Assembly (NCBI GenBank): GCA_035651595.1
Contig: DASRFJ010000077.1
Coordinates: 26,285 to 90,284 of the forward strand
DNA length: 64,000 nucleotides
Origin: JAFARZ01 sp035651595
Lineage (GTDB): Bacteria > Actinomycetota > Actinomycetes > Streptosporangiales > Streptosporangiaceae
Reading direction: 5' to 3'
A program made the translations under genes and the position numbers. Numbering within the stretch: position 1 is the first letter of the stretch; the number at the start of each line of letters is the position of its first letter. Shown here piece by piece: positions 8,983 to 18,432 of this stretch. The notes below the pieces were generated by a model. That model was not told the origin of the DNA. It worked only from the letters and a program-made list of their open reading frames with translations, and searched no databases.

Positions 8983-10065
8983 CTAGTTCTGGGTCATGCG
9001 CTCGTAGCGGCGGGCGACCTCGGTCGCCTTGGCGGCCTTGCCGTCCTCGCGGTCCAGCGCGGTGGCGATCTTCTCGAGTTCGGCCAAGACCGTCTTGGCC
9101 TGGTCCCGGTTGCCCAGCGCGAACTCCACGTCGAACCGGCTGCGCAGCGCGAAGTACAGCTCGCTCTTGGTACCGGTGGCGCGGGCTTGCGCCTCGTAAC
9201 GGAGCACCATCTGGTGCGCGCCGTCCATATCCTTGCTCAGCAGGAGCGCACGGACCAGCGTGTACATCATGTCGCAGACGACCAGGAAGTCCGACTCGGC
9301 GTCCGCGACCTGCACGCCCTGCCTGGCGTACCGCAGCCCCTCCTCCATGCGGCCGGCATCGAGCGCGATCTCCGCGAGGCCGTGGTAGCTGTACACGCGC
9401 TCGTACGCGAACGAATTCGGGTTGTCGAGCAGCTCGCGGTAGATGGCCGCCGCCTCCTCGTCGCGCTTGGCCCGGCGCAGGAAATCGGCCAGCGTCACCT
9501 TGTGATCGCCGACGCTGTAGCCGGGATCGCTCGGGGACTGGCGCAGCGCGAGGTCGAGGGCCTCCTGCGCGACGTTGATCGCCTTGTCCCGCTCGCCGGT
9601 CCGGGACAGGATGCGGGACCGGTGCAGCAACAGCCCGGACCGCCAGTTCGGGTAGCCCCTGGCGACCAGCCAGCGCTCCGCGTCGTCGAGCACCTCGAGC
9701 AACTGGCGCAGCTTGTCGTCGTTGCCGGTCTGATTCAGCATGTCCTGCACCCAGCTGCACTTGGCCATGGCGATGTACCATGCGCCGCCGTACCCGGACA
9801 GCCCTTCGTGGCCCGCATAGTCTTCGGCGATCGCGAGCGCCTGGGTGTCCCGCACCAGCGCGGTCCCGAAATCGGCCTGCTTCCACAGCGCGCGCCGCTC
9901 GTAGTACAGCGAGCGGAGGATCATGAACGGGTCCCTCGCGATCGTGGCGGCTTGCACGGCGCGGGCCGCCGCCGCGGCCGACTTGCGCCAGAGCCGATCC
10001 TTGTAGGCGGTGTCCGCTTCGTTGAGGAAGGTGTCCACCACCTCCTTCACCGCGTCCGTGCTCAT
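8983..10065 (-). CDS. Tetratricopeptide-repeat protein of the HSP90-fusion operon
   Basis: 360 residues, predicted soluble and almost wholly alpha-helical. Repeated helix pairs with Ala/Leu/Tyr/Trp spacing recur about every 35-45 residues (for example KSAAAAARAVQAATIA, AINVAQEALDLALR, EAAAIYRELLDN, MEEGLRYARQGVQVA), as in TPR superhelices. No catalytic motif or membrane segment is seen. It starts 5 nt after the stop of the HSP90-fusion gene, so the two are almost surely cotranscribed and translationally linked. TPR proteins are classical HSP90 partners in eukaryotes; an adaptor or sensor role for the fusion protein is inferred here, not shown. No named family is recognised. Confidence 0.8.
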   Translation of the reverse strand: MSTDAVKEVVDTFLNEADTAYKDRLWRKSAAAAARAVQAATIARDPFMILRSLYYERRALWKQADFGTALVRDTQALAIAEDYAGHEGLSGYGGAWYIAMAKCSWVQDMLNQTGNDDKLRQLLEVLDDAERWLVARGYPNWRSGLLLHRSRILSRTGERDKAINVAQEALDLALRQSPSDPGYSVGDHKVTLADFLRRAKRDEEAAAIYRELLDNPNSFAYERVYSYHGLAEIALDAGRMEEGLRYARQGVQVADAESDFLVVCDMMYTLVRALLLSKDMDGAHQMVLRYEAQARATGTKSELYFALRSRFDVEFALGNRDQAKTVLAELEKIATALDREDGKAAKATEVARRYERMTQN

Positions 10066-10070
10066 CGTCG

Positions 10071-12698
10071 TCAGGACGTGGTGTCAGGGATGCCCCGGAG
10101 GGTTTCCTTGACGGCGCTGACCAGGTGCGGCGGGATGCCTACCTGGCGGGCCACGGCGGTCTCGTCGGCGTCAAGGAAGTCGCGCCAGACCGGGTACAGG
10201 CGGCTGATCTGCCGGCTTGCCTGCTCGCCGAGGTTGGCCTCGCGGGTGAGCACGGAGACGCTGAGGTAGCGCTGCTGCGGCTTCAGCACCCGCAGCGCCT
10301 GCTGGCGGGCCAGCATCTCGGCGATCTCGGACCGCAGGTCGCTGCGGCCGGCCGCCCGGATCTGCTCGTAGAGCAGGCCCTGGAGATCGGCCGGCGGGTC
10401 GGCGGCCCCGGCGTCGCGCAGGATGATCAACGGCCGTTGCAACGCTTCCATGCGGCCGATCTCCAGCATCACGTTGGGGTTCAGGTCGCCGGTGAGGATG
10501 GCCACGAAGAAGTGCGCGCGCAGCAGCTTCTTCTTGACGTTGGACCACAGACCAGGCATCTCGACGTCGGCGTCGGCCCGTACCGCCTGCCAGAAGTAGG
10601 GCCGGTATTCGACGACGTCCCGCAGCGCCTCGAATATCTCGGTCGCCCGCTGGTCGCGGAACGGCAGCGCCACGAAGCAGGAGGCCCACGGGGTGAGCTC
10701 CGGCTCTTCGGCGGTCTCGACCTGGAGCTCCTTCAGCTCCGCTTCCCGCGCGTTCAGCGTCCGCTGCATGAGCGTGTTCTGCTCGGCGAGCGAGAGCATC
10801 AGCCCGATCACTTGGTTGTACTGGGTGAACATGGTCTTCACCGCCTCGGCGGGAAGCTCGCGGGCGAGCAGCATGAGCGCGTTGTTGTACAGCGACACCA
10901 GCGCCTGCCGGCTGACCTCGTCGGTCAGGTTAGGCCGGGACGCGAGCTTCTGGATTGTCGGGTTGTCGGCGTTGAGGTGCAGCATCAGCGGCTCGTGCTC
11001 GTCGTGCAGGAAGCCCTTGAGCAGGCCGCGCAGCGACTCGGGGATGCGCACGTCCTCGGCGAGCCGCTCCATCTCGCGCCGGTTCTCGTTGTCGCGGGAC
11101 TCGGTCAGCACGGCCGGCAGCTCGGCTGGCTGGAACCGGCTCACGCTGGCCACGAACCGGCCGTTGAGGAACACCAGCGACCGGTAAGCGGCCTGGAGGT
11201 TCTCGAAGCGCTGGGCCTCCTCCTCATCCAGCGGCTGGAAGATGATGTCGGAGTCGGTGTGGTCCAGCCGATTCAGGTGCACCCGGTTCGGCCACGTCTT
11301 GGCGTACAGCTTCAGGAACCGCTCGGCGAACGCCTCGGTGCAGTTGAGCACCCGGATGCTGCGCGCGCTGGCCAGCAGCCGGTACTGGTTCGCCGACTCC
11401 GGCTCGGTGATGTAGTAGACGAACCGGGACCCGTCGCTGTGCTCCGGCGCGGTCTGCAGGTAGTCGCTCATCGTGATCGGGCCCTGGTCGCTCTCCAGCG
11501 GCATCAGGTCCGCGACCGCGCGGAAGAACTCGTCGTGCTCGGCCTGCACTGACATCGCCAGCACGTGATAGGAGTGCCAGCGCATGATCTCGATGAAGCG
11601 CTGCCGGGACCGCATCGACAGGTCGATCAGCTCGCGCACGATGCGCTTGCCCAGGGTCTGCTGCACCGCGGCGAGCGCGGCGTCCCTGATCACGTTGTCC
11701 CGCGCCGCGTTCGGCGTCAGCTCGTTGCACTCGACGACGCCCTGGAGGAACTTCGCCCACGGGGGGAGCACGTCCCGGTTGCCCGCGCCGATGAACATCC
11801 GGTGGATATACAGGTCCACGGTGCCGCGGATGTTCACGTCGGGGGTACGCCGGTCGGTCACGCCGAGCACGCCGCGGATCCGGCCGCGTGCCTTGCCATC
11901 GGGATGGTCCGGGTCCGCCCACTCGAAGCTCTCCTCGACGGCGAACACATGCAGCGCGGTCTCCGAGGTGAACTTACGGTCCCAGAAGTCGTGGTAAGCG
12001 AGATCTCGCTCCTGCTCGGAGGGATATCCGCGATGCCATGGCGCGCCCACCGCATTGGCGGGCTCGGTGTCGTTGTTCACGTACACCGGCATGCCGATGA
12101 AATCCGCGTAGGTCCTGATGATGCTTTCCAGTCGGGAGCGTTCCAGGTAGCGGCTGTAGCGCGGGTTGAGCTGGATCGTGACCGTCGTCCCGGTCTCCTT
12201 GCGCTGCGCGGCCTCCACGGTGTAGTTTCCGCCGCCTTGGCTTTCCCAGCGCAGCGCCTCGTGGCCGCCGGCCTTGGTGACCACGGCGACCCAGTCGGCG
12301 ACGATGAACGCGCTGAGCAGGCCGATGCCGAACTGCCCGATCAGCTCGATGGCCCGGGACCGGTCCGCGGCGGCGATCTGCTCACGCAGTTCGGCGGTGC
12401 CGGAGCGGCCGATCGTCGACAGGTACCAGTCGAGTTCCTGACCGGTCATCCCGGAGCCGTTGTCATGGATCTCGATCTGCAACGCGGCGGAGTTGGTGAC
12501 AATCGTGATCCGCGGCTGCGGCGGTTCCTGGCCGCCATGCTGGCGGTACAACTCGGCGCGACGGGTGATCGAGTCGTGCGCGTTCTGGATCATTTCCCGC
12601 AGGAAAACGTCGGGGTCAGCATAGAGGTTCTGCGCAAGCAGCTGGATCAATCCCTCTAGCTGGATCTGGAACTTCCGCTCCTCGGCCACAGCCCACAT
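10071..12698 (-). CDS. HSP90 (HtpG-like) ATPase fused to C-terminal TIR/deoxyribosyltransferase-like domain
   Basis: 875 residues; HtpG is usually about 620-640. Residues 1-~640 are a complete HSP90: GHKL ATP site with EMIQNAHDSI (from about 35), DNGSGM (about 82), GQFGIG (121-126); middle domain with the conserved Arg region (NELTPNAARDNVI); C-terminal dimer region (NPTIQKLA). A linker is followed, from about residue 671, by a Rossmann-like domain (CFVALPF, LWSNVKKKLLRAHFFVAIL, NPNVMLEIG, PLIIL) resembling NDT/TIR-like nucleotide-cleaving domains, including the Glu of NPNVxxEIG. A helical tail of about 80 residues ends the protein. The ATG at 12698 is one base from the MFS stop. Upstream is the exporter, downstream the TPR gene. 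A chaperone-gated NADase or nucleotide-hydrolase effector is inferred. Confidence 0.85.
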   Translation of the reverse strand: MWAVAEERKFQIQLEGLIQLLAQNLYADPDVFLREMIQNAHDSITRRAELYRQHGGQEPPQPRITIVTNSAALQIEIHDNGSGMTGQELDWYLSTIGRSGTAELREQIAAADRSRAIELIGQFGIGLLSAFIVADWVAVVTKAGGHEALRWESQGGGNYTVEAAQRKETGTTVTIQLNPRYSRYLERSRLESIIRTYADFIGMPVYVNNDTEPANAVGAPWHRGYPSEQERDLAYHDFWDRKFTSETALHVFAVEESFEWADPDHPDGKARGRIRGVLGVTDRRTPDVNIRGTVDLYIHRMFIGAGNRDVLPPWAKFLQGVVECNELTPNAARDNVIRDAALAAVQQTLGKRIVRELIDLSMRSRQRFIEIMRWHSYHVLAMSVQAEHDEFFRAVADLMPLESDQGPITMSDYLQTAPEHSDGSRFVYYITEPESANQYRLLASARSIRVLNCTEAFAERFLKLYAKTWPNRVHLNRLDHTDSDIIFQPLDEEEAQRFENLQAAYRSLVFLNGRFVASVSRFQPAELPAVLTESRDNENRREMERLAEDVRIPESLRGLLKGFLHDEHEPLMLHLNADNPTIQKLASRPNLTDEVSRQALVSLYNNALMLLARELPAEAVKTMFTQYNQVIGLMLSLAEQNTLMQRTLNAREAELKELQVETAEEPELTPWASCFVALPFRDQRATEIFEALRDVVEYRPYFWQAVRADADVEMPGLWSNVKKKLLRAHFFVAILTGDLNPNVMLEIGRMEALQRPLIILRDAGAADPPADLQGLLYEQIRAAGRSDLRSEIAEMLARQQALRVLKPQQRYLSVSVLTREANLGEQASRQISRLYPVWRDFLDADETAVARQVGIPPHLVSAVKETLRGIPDTTS

Positions 12699-12699
12699 T

Positions 12700-13944
12700 C
12701 TAAGACGAAATGAGCACGGCCTCAGGCTCTGTCGTGACCTGCTGTGCGCGGTCGATCCGGGTGAGCGCGGGCAGCGCCAGCAGCCCGCAGGCGAGGGTGG
12801 CGACGCCGCCGGCGACCAGCGACCAGCGGGCACCCGCCTCCTGGCCGAGCCAGCCCACGATCGGGCCGCCCACCGGCGTCGAGCCAAGCCACGCCAGCGC
12901 CCACAGCGCCATTACCCGGCCGCGCATCACCGGCTTGGCCGCGAGCTGCAGCGAGGTCTTGGCCATCGAGTTGAACGTGATGCTGCCGTAGCCGACGAAC
13001 AGCAGCGCGACAAGCTCAAGCGGCAGGTCCGGCGCCGCGGCCGCCGCGAGTATCGCGGTACCCCAGCCGATCGCGGCAACGCACAGCGACCTTGCGCGCC
13101 GCCGCGCGCAAGGGCGCTGGCGGGCGGCGGAGATCAGCCCGCCCGCCACCGCGCCGACCCCCATCACCGAGGCCATCACGCCGTACGCCGCCGCACCGCG
13201 GCCGAACACCTTGGTGGCCATCAGCGGCAGCGTCACCTGGAACTCCCAGGCCAGGGTGCCGACGACGGCGATCATGACCAGCGGGATCAGCAGTTCCGGC
13301 GTCTGGCGCACGTAGCGCAGCCCCTGCCGCACCTGGCCGGGCGCCTTGCGCGCCCGCCGCGCCGGGAACAGCTCGGACCGGCGCATCGCGGCGAGCGAGA
13401 TCAGCACGGCGACGTAGGAGACCGCGTTGGCCCCGAAGCACAGCGCCAGGCCGAGCCCGGCGACGATCGTGCCGCCGAGCGCGGCGCCGAACACCCGCGC
13501 CAGGTTCATCGACACGGAGTTGAGCGTCACCGCGTTCGGCAGGTCCGCGGGGGAGACCATCTCGCAGATGAAGCTCTGCCGCGCGGGGTTGTCGAAGACG
13601 TTGACGAATCCCAGCGCCAGGGCGAGCAGGTAGATCAGCCATAGCCGCATGGCGTGCGTCGCGATCAGCACGGCGAAGGCCCCGGCCAGCAGCCCGGCCA
13701 GCGTCTGGGTGACGTACAGCACGCGCTGCTTGTCCATCCGGTCCGCGACCAGGCCGCCGGCCGGGCCGAACACCAGCATGGGCGCGAACCGCGCCGCCGT
13801 GGTGAGGCCGAGCTGGGTCCCGCTGTGCGTCAGGTCCAGCACCAGGAACGACTGCGCCACCGTCTGCATCCAGGTACCGGCCACCGAGATGAGCTGCCCG
13901 ATGAAGTACAGCCGGTAGTTCCGCTGACGCAGCGAGGCGAGCAC
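12700..13944 (-). CDS. MFS transporter, DHA3/EntS-like exporter
   Basis: 414 residues with about 12 hydrophobic helices. The opening LRQRNYRLYFIGQLISVAGTWMQTVAQSFL is typical of the MFS_3 (EntS/macrolide exporter) branch, and the loop between helices 2 and 3 has GLVADRMDKQRVL, the MFS signature. Such proteins export small molecules by proton antiport; the substrate cannot be predicted. The GTG at 13944 follows a G-rich patch. The stop is one base from the start of the HSP90-fusion gene. Two tandem palindromes (13960-13993) lie 16-49 nt upstream, so this promoter probably drives MFS, HSP90-fusion and TPR genes together. Confidence 0.85.
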   Translation of the reverse strand: MLASLRQRNYRLYFIGQLISVAGTWMQTVAQSFLVLDLTHSGTQLGLTTAARFAPMLVFGPAGGLVADRMDKQRVLYVTQTLAGLLAGAFAVLIATHAMRLWLIYLLALALGFVNVFDNPARQSFICEMVSPADLPNAVTLNSVSMNLARVFGAALGGTIVAGLGLALCFGANAVSYVAVLISLAAMRRSELFPARRARKAPGQVRQGLRYVRQTPELLIPLVMIAVVGTLAWEFQVTLPLMATKVFGRGAAAYGVMASVMGVGAVAGGLISAARQRPCARRRARSLCVAAIGWGTAILAAAAAPDLPLELVALLFVGYGSITFNSMAKTSLQLAAKPVMRGRVMALWALAWLGSTPVGGPIVGWLGQEAGARWSLVAGGVATLACGLLALPALTRIDRAQQVTTEPEAVLISS

Positions 13945-13959
13945 GGCACCCCCATATCA

Positions 13960-13993
13960 TTAGCCCTGCTAAGGATACCATTAGCACCGCTAA
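13960..13993 (-). promoter_or_regulatory. Tandem operators TTAGC-N3-GCTAA around a -10 element
   Basis: Two perfect inverted repeats, TTAGCCCTGCTAA (13960-13972) and TTAGCACCGCTAA (13981-13993), have centres 21 bp apart, two helical turns. On the minus strand a plausible -10 (TATCCT) lies between them. The TTAG-CTAA form resembles MarR-type operators. No regulator gene is adjacent, so the repressor would act in trans. Confidence 0.75.
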
Positions 13994-14027
13994 GATATTC
14001 CCGGAGGTCGCGCCACTGCCGTTCTGC

Positions 14028-16529
14028 CTAATGAGCTCGTACCACCACCTCAAGCGGCAGGTCACGCGAGGACCCGCCGACGCAGAGACGGTACTCGCCG
14101 GGAACCCAGACCCAGTCGCCGGCCGCCTCGTCGTAGCGGGCGAACGCCCGCCGTGGCACGCAGAGCCGTACCCTGGCCAGCTCGCCGGGCGAGGCGGTGA
14201 CGGAGGCGAACGCCGCCAGGGCCCGCGCCGGGTTCTCCGGGTCGTCGTCGGGTGGCTCCAGGTACGCCTGGACCACCTCGCGGCCGTCCCGGTTGCCGGT
14301 GTTGCAGACCAGCACGGTCACCGCCAGGTCGCCGTCGGCGGGCAGCTCCGCGCAGTCCGCCGTCGCCGCCTGGTACTCCCACGAGGTGTAGCCGAGGCCG
14401 TGGCCGAACGGGAACAACGGCTCGATGCCGGCCCGGTCGTAGCCCCGGTAGCCGATCAGCAGGCCTTCCTCGTAGGCCAGCGTGCCGTCCGGCGCCGGGA
14501 TGGCGTGCAGCACCGGGCAGTCCGCCTCGGTGCGGGGGAGGGTCACCGGCAGCCTGCCGCCGGGTTCGACCCGGCCGAGCAGCACGTCGGCGAGCGCGTC
14601 GCCCATGGCCTGCCCGGGCAGCCACGAGCAGCCGATCGCGGCCACCTGGTCCGCCCACGGCATGAGCACCGGCATGCCGGCGTTCACCACCACGACGGTC
14701 CGATCGCACACCGCGGCCACGCGGCTGACCAGCTCATCCTGCCGGCCGGGCAGGGACAGGCTGGTCCGGTCGAACCCCTCGCTTTCGGTCGCCGCGCCGG
14801 AACCGACGACCAGGACGGCCACGTCCGCCGCGCTGGCCGCGGCCACCGCGGCGTCGAACATGGCGTCCTCGTCCGCGGCCGGCGCGACGCCGAGCCGGAT
14901 CGATATCGGCGGCGTCGCCCAGTTCGCGGGGAGCAAGGTGACTTCGAGCGTCACGTCCTGGCCTTCGACCAGATCGATGGCGGTGCGGATTTCGCCGGGC
15001 CGCACCATCGCCTCGACCGGGTCCTCGGGCAGCGGCGTGGTGCCGGCCGCGATCGTCTCGCCGTCCGCGGTCAGCACAACATCGCCGACCCCGCCGGCGC
15101 CCAGCATGTACCGGCCGGACTCCGGGGCCCGGTATCGCGCGCGCAGCACGATCGTGCCGCGAGCGCCATCGCCAACCCCGCGCGGCAGGCCGTCCCACCA
15201 GGTGAACATCGTCGCGCCGCGGTGCTCGCTGGCGAGCGTGGTGCCGTCCTCGGCGCGGAACTCCAGCCGGGTTCCCGGCTCCCCGCTGACCGGATCGCGC
15301 AGCGTGTCGGCCGCGGGTTCGGGGACGTTCTGCCAGGTCACGCACCCTTGATGGATAGTGAGCGAGGCACCCGTGCCGGCCAGCGCGGTCCGCAGCGCGT
15401 CCGCCGGAGTGGTCACACTGGCCGGCGTGACCCGGGCGCTGCCGCCGCCCTGGGTGACCGGGAACAGCGCGTTCGGACCGATCAGGGCGATGCTGCCGAT
15501 GCTCCGCGGGTCGAGCGGCAGCACCTGGCCCTCGTTGCGCAGCAGGGTGAACGCGGCCGCGGCGGCCCGCCGCAGCAGCCCGGCGTCAGCGAGCACGGGC
15601 CCGCCATTCCCGTTGCCGGCCCCGTTGGCGTCCGGCCCCGCGCCGTTGCCGTCCGGGCTGCCCAGCGCGCCGACCCGGCGGGCCAGCCGGAGCACGCGGA
15701 TCACCTTGTCGTCCACGTCGTCCGGGGAAATCTCGCCGGCCGTCACGGCGGCGACGAGCTTGTCGCCCCAGGCGCCGTCCGGGCCCGGCATCAGCAGGTC
15801 CAGGCCGGCCGCCGCCGTCGCGACCGTGCTCCGCCCGGCGCTCCAGTCGGACACCGCCACGCCGGAGAAGCCCCACTCTCGCTTGAGCATGCCGTTGAGC
15901 AACGCGGCATGCTCGGTCATCGTGACGCCGTTGACCTTGTTGTAACCGGCCATCACCAGCGCGGCGTCCGCCTCCCGCACGCACGCCTCGAATGGCAGCA
16001 GGTAGACCTCGCGGAGCACCCGCTCGGCGACCCGCACGTCGCAGTTCCAGCGGCCGGTCTCCGAGTCGTTGGCGGCGAAGTGCTTCAGCGTGGCGGCCAC
16101 CCCGGCCTGCTGCACGCCGCGCACGTACGCCACCGCCATGCGCGCCGCGAGCACCGGGTCCTCGGCGAAGCACTCGAAGCCCCGGCCGCCGAGCGGCGTC
16201 CGCATCATGTTGATCGTCGGGCCGAGCAGCACGCCGATGCCCTTGCTCCTGGCCTCCTGGCCAAGCGCGCGGGCGACGGCGAGCACCAGGTCCGGATCCC
16301 AGGTGGCGCCGAGTGCCGATGGGCACGGCAGGCTCGCGGAGGGATTTCGCTCGTCCATCGCGACGCCGCGGACCCCTGCGGGACCGTCGGACATGGCGAA
16401 CGGGCGAAGTCCGATCAGCTCGCTGCCGTGCGTGTGCCAGTTGTCTGCGCCGGTGAGCAGGCGCACCTTGTCCTCGAGGGAGAGCGCGGCCAGCAGGCCG
16501 CGCTCATCCTTCTCGCTATTCAGTGGCAT
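14028..16529 (-). CDS. Glycoside hydrolase family 3 beta-glucosidase of the ABC-transporter operon
   Basis: 833 residues, same architecture as the GH3 at 5-7.5 kb: N-terminal barrel with SDGPAGVRG, KHFAANDSE and the nucleophile Asp near residue 228 (VSDWSAG), alpha/beta sandwich interrupted by a PA14-like domain (about 400-550), then GQAMGDALADVLLG and a fibronectin III-like tail. A short Gly/Asn-rich linker (about residue 300) is unique to this copy. There is no signal peptide, which fits cytoplasmic hydrolysis of sugars imported by the upstream transporter. It starts 42 nt after the solute-binding protein gene and is the last gene of the lacI operon, so expression should depend on the two LacI-type operators at 23.8 kb. 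Confidence 0.93.
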   Translation of the reverse strand: MPLNSEKDERGLLAALSLEDKVRLLTGADNWHTHGSELIGLRPFAMSDGPAGVRGVAMDERNPSASLPCPSALGATWDPDLVLAVARALGQEARSKGIGVLLGPTINMMRTPLGGRGFECFAEDPVLAARMAVAYVRGVQQAGVAATLKHFAANDSETGRWNCDVRVAERVLREVYLLPFEACVREADAALVMAGYNKVNGVTMTEHAALLNGMLKREWGFSGVAVSDWSAGRSTVATAAAGLDLLMPGPDGAWGDKLVAAVTAGEISPDDVDDKVIRVLRLARRVGALGSPDGNGAGPDANGAGNGNGGPVLADAGLLRRAAAAAFTLLRNEGQVLPLDPRSIGSIALIGPNALFPVTQGGGSARVTPASVTTPADALRTALAGTGASLTIHQGCVTWQNVPEPAADTLRDPVSGEPGTRLEFRAEDGTTLASEHRGATMFTWWDGLPRGVGDGARGTIVLRARYRAPESGRYMLGAGGVGDVVLTADGETIAAGTTPLPEDPVEAMVRPGEIRTAIDLVEGQDVTLEVTLLPANWATPPISIRLGVAPAADEDAMFDAAVAAASAADVAVLVVGSGAATESEGFDRTSLSLPGRQDELVSRVAAVCDRTVVVVNAGMPVLMPWADQVAAIGCSWLPGQAMGDALADVLLGRVEPGGRLPVTLPRTEADCPVLHAIPAPDGTLAYEEGLLIGYRGYDRAGIEPLFPFGHGLGYTSWEYQAATADCAELPADGDLAVTVLVCNTGNRDGREVVQAYLEPPDDDPENPARALAAFASVTASPGELARVRLCVPRRAFARYDEAAGDWVWVPGEYRLCVGGSSRDLPLEVVVRAH

Positions 16530-16571
16530 ATTCGCTGTTTCGTGCCAGTCCTTCTCCTCTCCTCGATGCGG

Positions 16572-18302
16572 CTATGACGCGGGCTTGAGGTGCAGGATCA
16601 CGTATTCGACCTCGGAGATGTTCGGGCCTGGGTCGGAGTACGGGTTGGACTGGGAGGGCCAGCCCACGTAGTTCTTCGAGGACCACTCGGCCCAGGCCGC
16701 GCCGTACAGCAGCGGGATGGCCGGCATCTGGGTGGACTCGATGGTCTCCAGCGTGTTCAGCGCCGACTGCTGGGCGGCCGGGTCAGTGCTGGCCGTGTAC
16801 TGGGCGAGCGCGGCCTGCGCCTGCGGGCTGTTGAACCGGCCGTAGTCGCCGGCCGCGGCCTTGCCGATCGGCGCGCTGGTGCCGTAGTCCATCCAGTTCG
16901 CGAGGTAGTCGAACGGGCTGTTGCCGTTGTTCGACCAGTGCAGCATCGCGTCGAACGTGCCGTTCGCCGCGTCGTTGAACCAGTCCGCGGGCTGGCCGAT
17001 CCCGTTCACCTTCACCTGGAAGCCCTGGGCGTTGAGCTGGGTCGAGATGAGCCCGGCGTCCGTGTAGTAGTCGGTGAACCCGATCGGGTCCTCGATGGAG
17101 AAGCTGATCGGCTTGCCGTTCTTCATCCACTTGCCGCCGACCTTGGCGTAACCGTCGCTGGTCAGGATCGAGGCCGCCTTATTGGCGTCGCCGGCGCTGG
17201 GTAGGTCGTTGGCGTACTGCGGCGCGAGCAGCGGCTGGTCGAGCGGCAGCAGCAGCCCGCTGGAGGAGGTGGCGGGCAGCTCATACCCGGTCTCGCCCTG
17301 CGCGGAGAGCTGGTTCCTGTTGATCGCGTAGCTGATCGCCTGCCGCACCTTCGGGTCGTTCAGCGGCGCCTTGGTGACGTTCAGCCACAGGGTGGCCACG
17401 TTGTTCGCGCTCACGTACGGTGCCTGGCTGAACCAGGTGTGGTTGGTCGCCGGGTTGGCGCCGACCCACACGCTCTGCACGTTGCTGATGTCGTTACCTG
17501 CCCAGTCGATCTGGCCGGAGGTCAGCGCGGTCTGCGCGGCGGTGCCGCTGGTGTAGCCGGGGAAGTCCACCTTGGGCACGTGGATCGAGCTCTTGTTCCA
17601 GTAGGTCGGGTTCGCCTTGAGCAGGATGCCCTGCGGGGAGAAGGTGTCGAGCACGTACGGGCCGGTGCCCACCGGGTGAGTGTCCGCGTAGTTGGCGGGG
17701 TCGCTGACCGACTGCCAGACGTGCTGCGACACGATGGGCTGGGTACCGATCTGGAACAGGTTGGCGACCTCGGGCTGAGCGAACGTGAGCACCGCCGTGT
17801 TCGGCCCGGAGCTGGTGGCGCTGACCGGGGCCGGGGCGCCCGTGGTGGACGGCACGCCCTGCTTCAGCAGGTTGAAGGTGAACGCCACGTCGGCGGCGCT
17901 GAACGCCTGGCCGTCGCTCCACTTCACCCCGGACCTGGTGGTGACCGTCAGCGTCTTGTTGCCGTTGGACCAGCTGAAGCCGGTACCCAGCAGGTTATCG
18001 CTGGGGGCCAGGCTCAGCTTCATGACGTTGAAGAAGAACAGGGGCTCGTAGATCAGGTCGGTGCAGTGCATCTGACCGCACCCGGCGTTGTTGTTGAACG
18101 GATTGAACGTGTCGGCGATCGGGGACTGCTGGGTGGACTCCACCACGAGCGTCTTGGTCCCCATGCCGCTCGTGCCCGAGCCGCTACTGCTGCTGCCAGT
18201 GCCCGGAGACGACGAGCCACTGCTGCTGCAGGCAGCCGCGGTCAGCACCGCCGCCGCGGTGAGGCCCAGCAGGGCCCTGCTTCTTATCACGGAACGATTC
18301 AT
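16572..18302 (-). CDS. Extracellular solute-binding lipoprotein, family 5 (oligosaccharide/peptide ABC transporter)
   Basis: 576 residues. The start at 18302 has GGAG 8 nt upstream. It opens with a lipoprotein signal (LLGLTAAAVLTAAAC; lipobox Cys about residue 25) and a Ser/Gly-rich tether, then a family 5 fold (SPIADTFNPFNNN; HPVGTGPYVL; KVRQAISYAINR; YTDAGLISTQL). Although the family is named for peptides, several members bind cello-, xylo- or manno-oligosaccharides, and the GH3 gene 42 nt downstream and lacI at the operon head favour a beta-glucoside or oligosaccharide ligand here. A 130-nt gap separates it from the ATPase gene; it contains GC-rich inverted sequence (about 18390-18422) that might adjust expression of the binding protein. 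Confidence 0.92.
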   Translation of the reverse strand: MNRSVIRSRALLGLTAAAVLTAAACSSSGSSSPGTGSSSSGSGTSGMGTKTLVVESTQQSPIADTFNPFNNNAGCGQMHCTDLIYEPLFFFNVMKLSLAPSDNLLGTGFSWSNGNKTLTVTTRSGVKWSDGQAFSAADVAFTFNLLKQGVPSTTGAPAPVSATSSGPNTAVLTFAQPEVANLFQIGTQPIVSQHVWQSVSDPANYADTHPVGTGPYVLDTFSPQGILLKANPTYWNKSSIHVPKVDFPGYTSGTAAQTALTSGQIDWAGNDISNVQSVWVGANPATNHTWFSQAPYVSANNVATLWLNVTKAPLNDPKVRQAISYAINRNQLSAQGETGYELPATSSSGLLLPLDQPLLAPQYANDLPSAGDANKAASILTSDGYAKVGGKWMKNGKPISFSIEDPIGFTDYYTDAGLISTQLNAQGFQVKVNGIGQPADWFNDAANGTFDAMLHWSNNGNSPFDYLANWMDYGTSAPIGKAAAGDYGRFNSPQAQAALAQYTASTDPAAQQSALNTLETIESTQMPAIPLLYGAAWAEWSSKNYVGWPSQSNPYSDPGPNISEVEYVILHLKPAS

Positions 18303-18432
18303 TGTCTAAACTCCGTTGTGCCCGGTCGGCTCGTCGCCGGCCTTGTTGAAATGACCATGTCGGGGTCAGTCGCAATGGTTGTGCGCGGCCGGCCGGGTTA
18401 ACGGACCGTATTCGCCGGCCGGATGATTCGGT

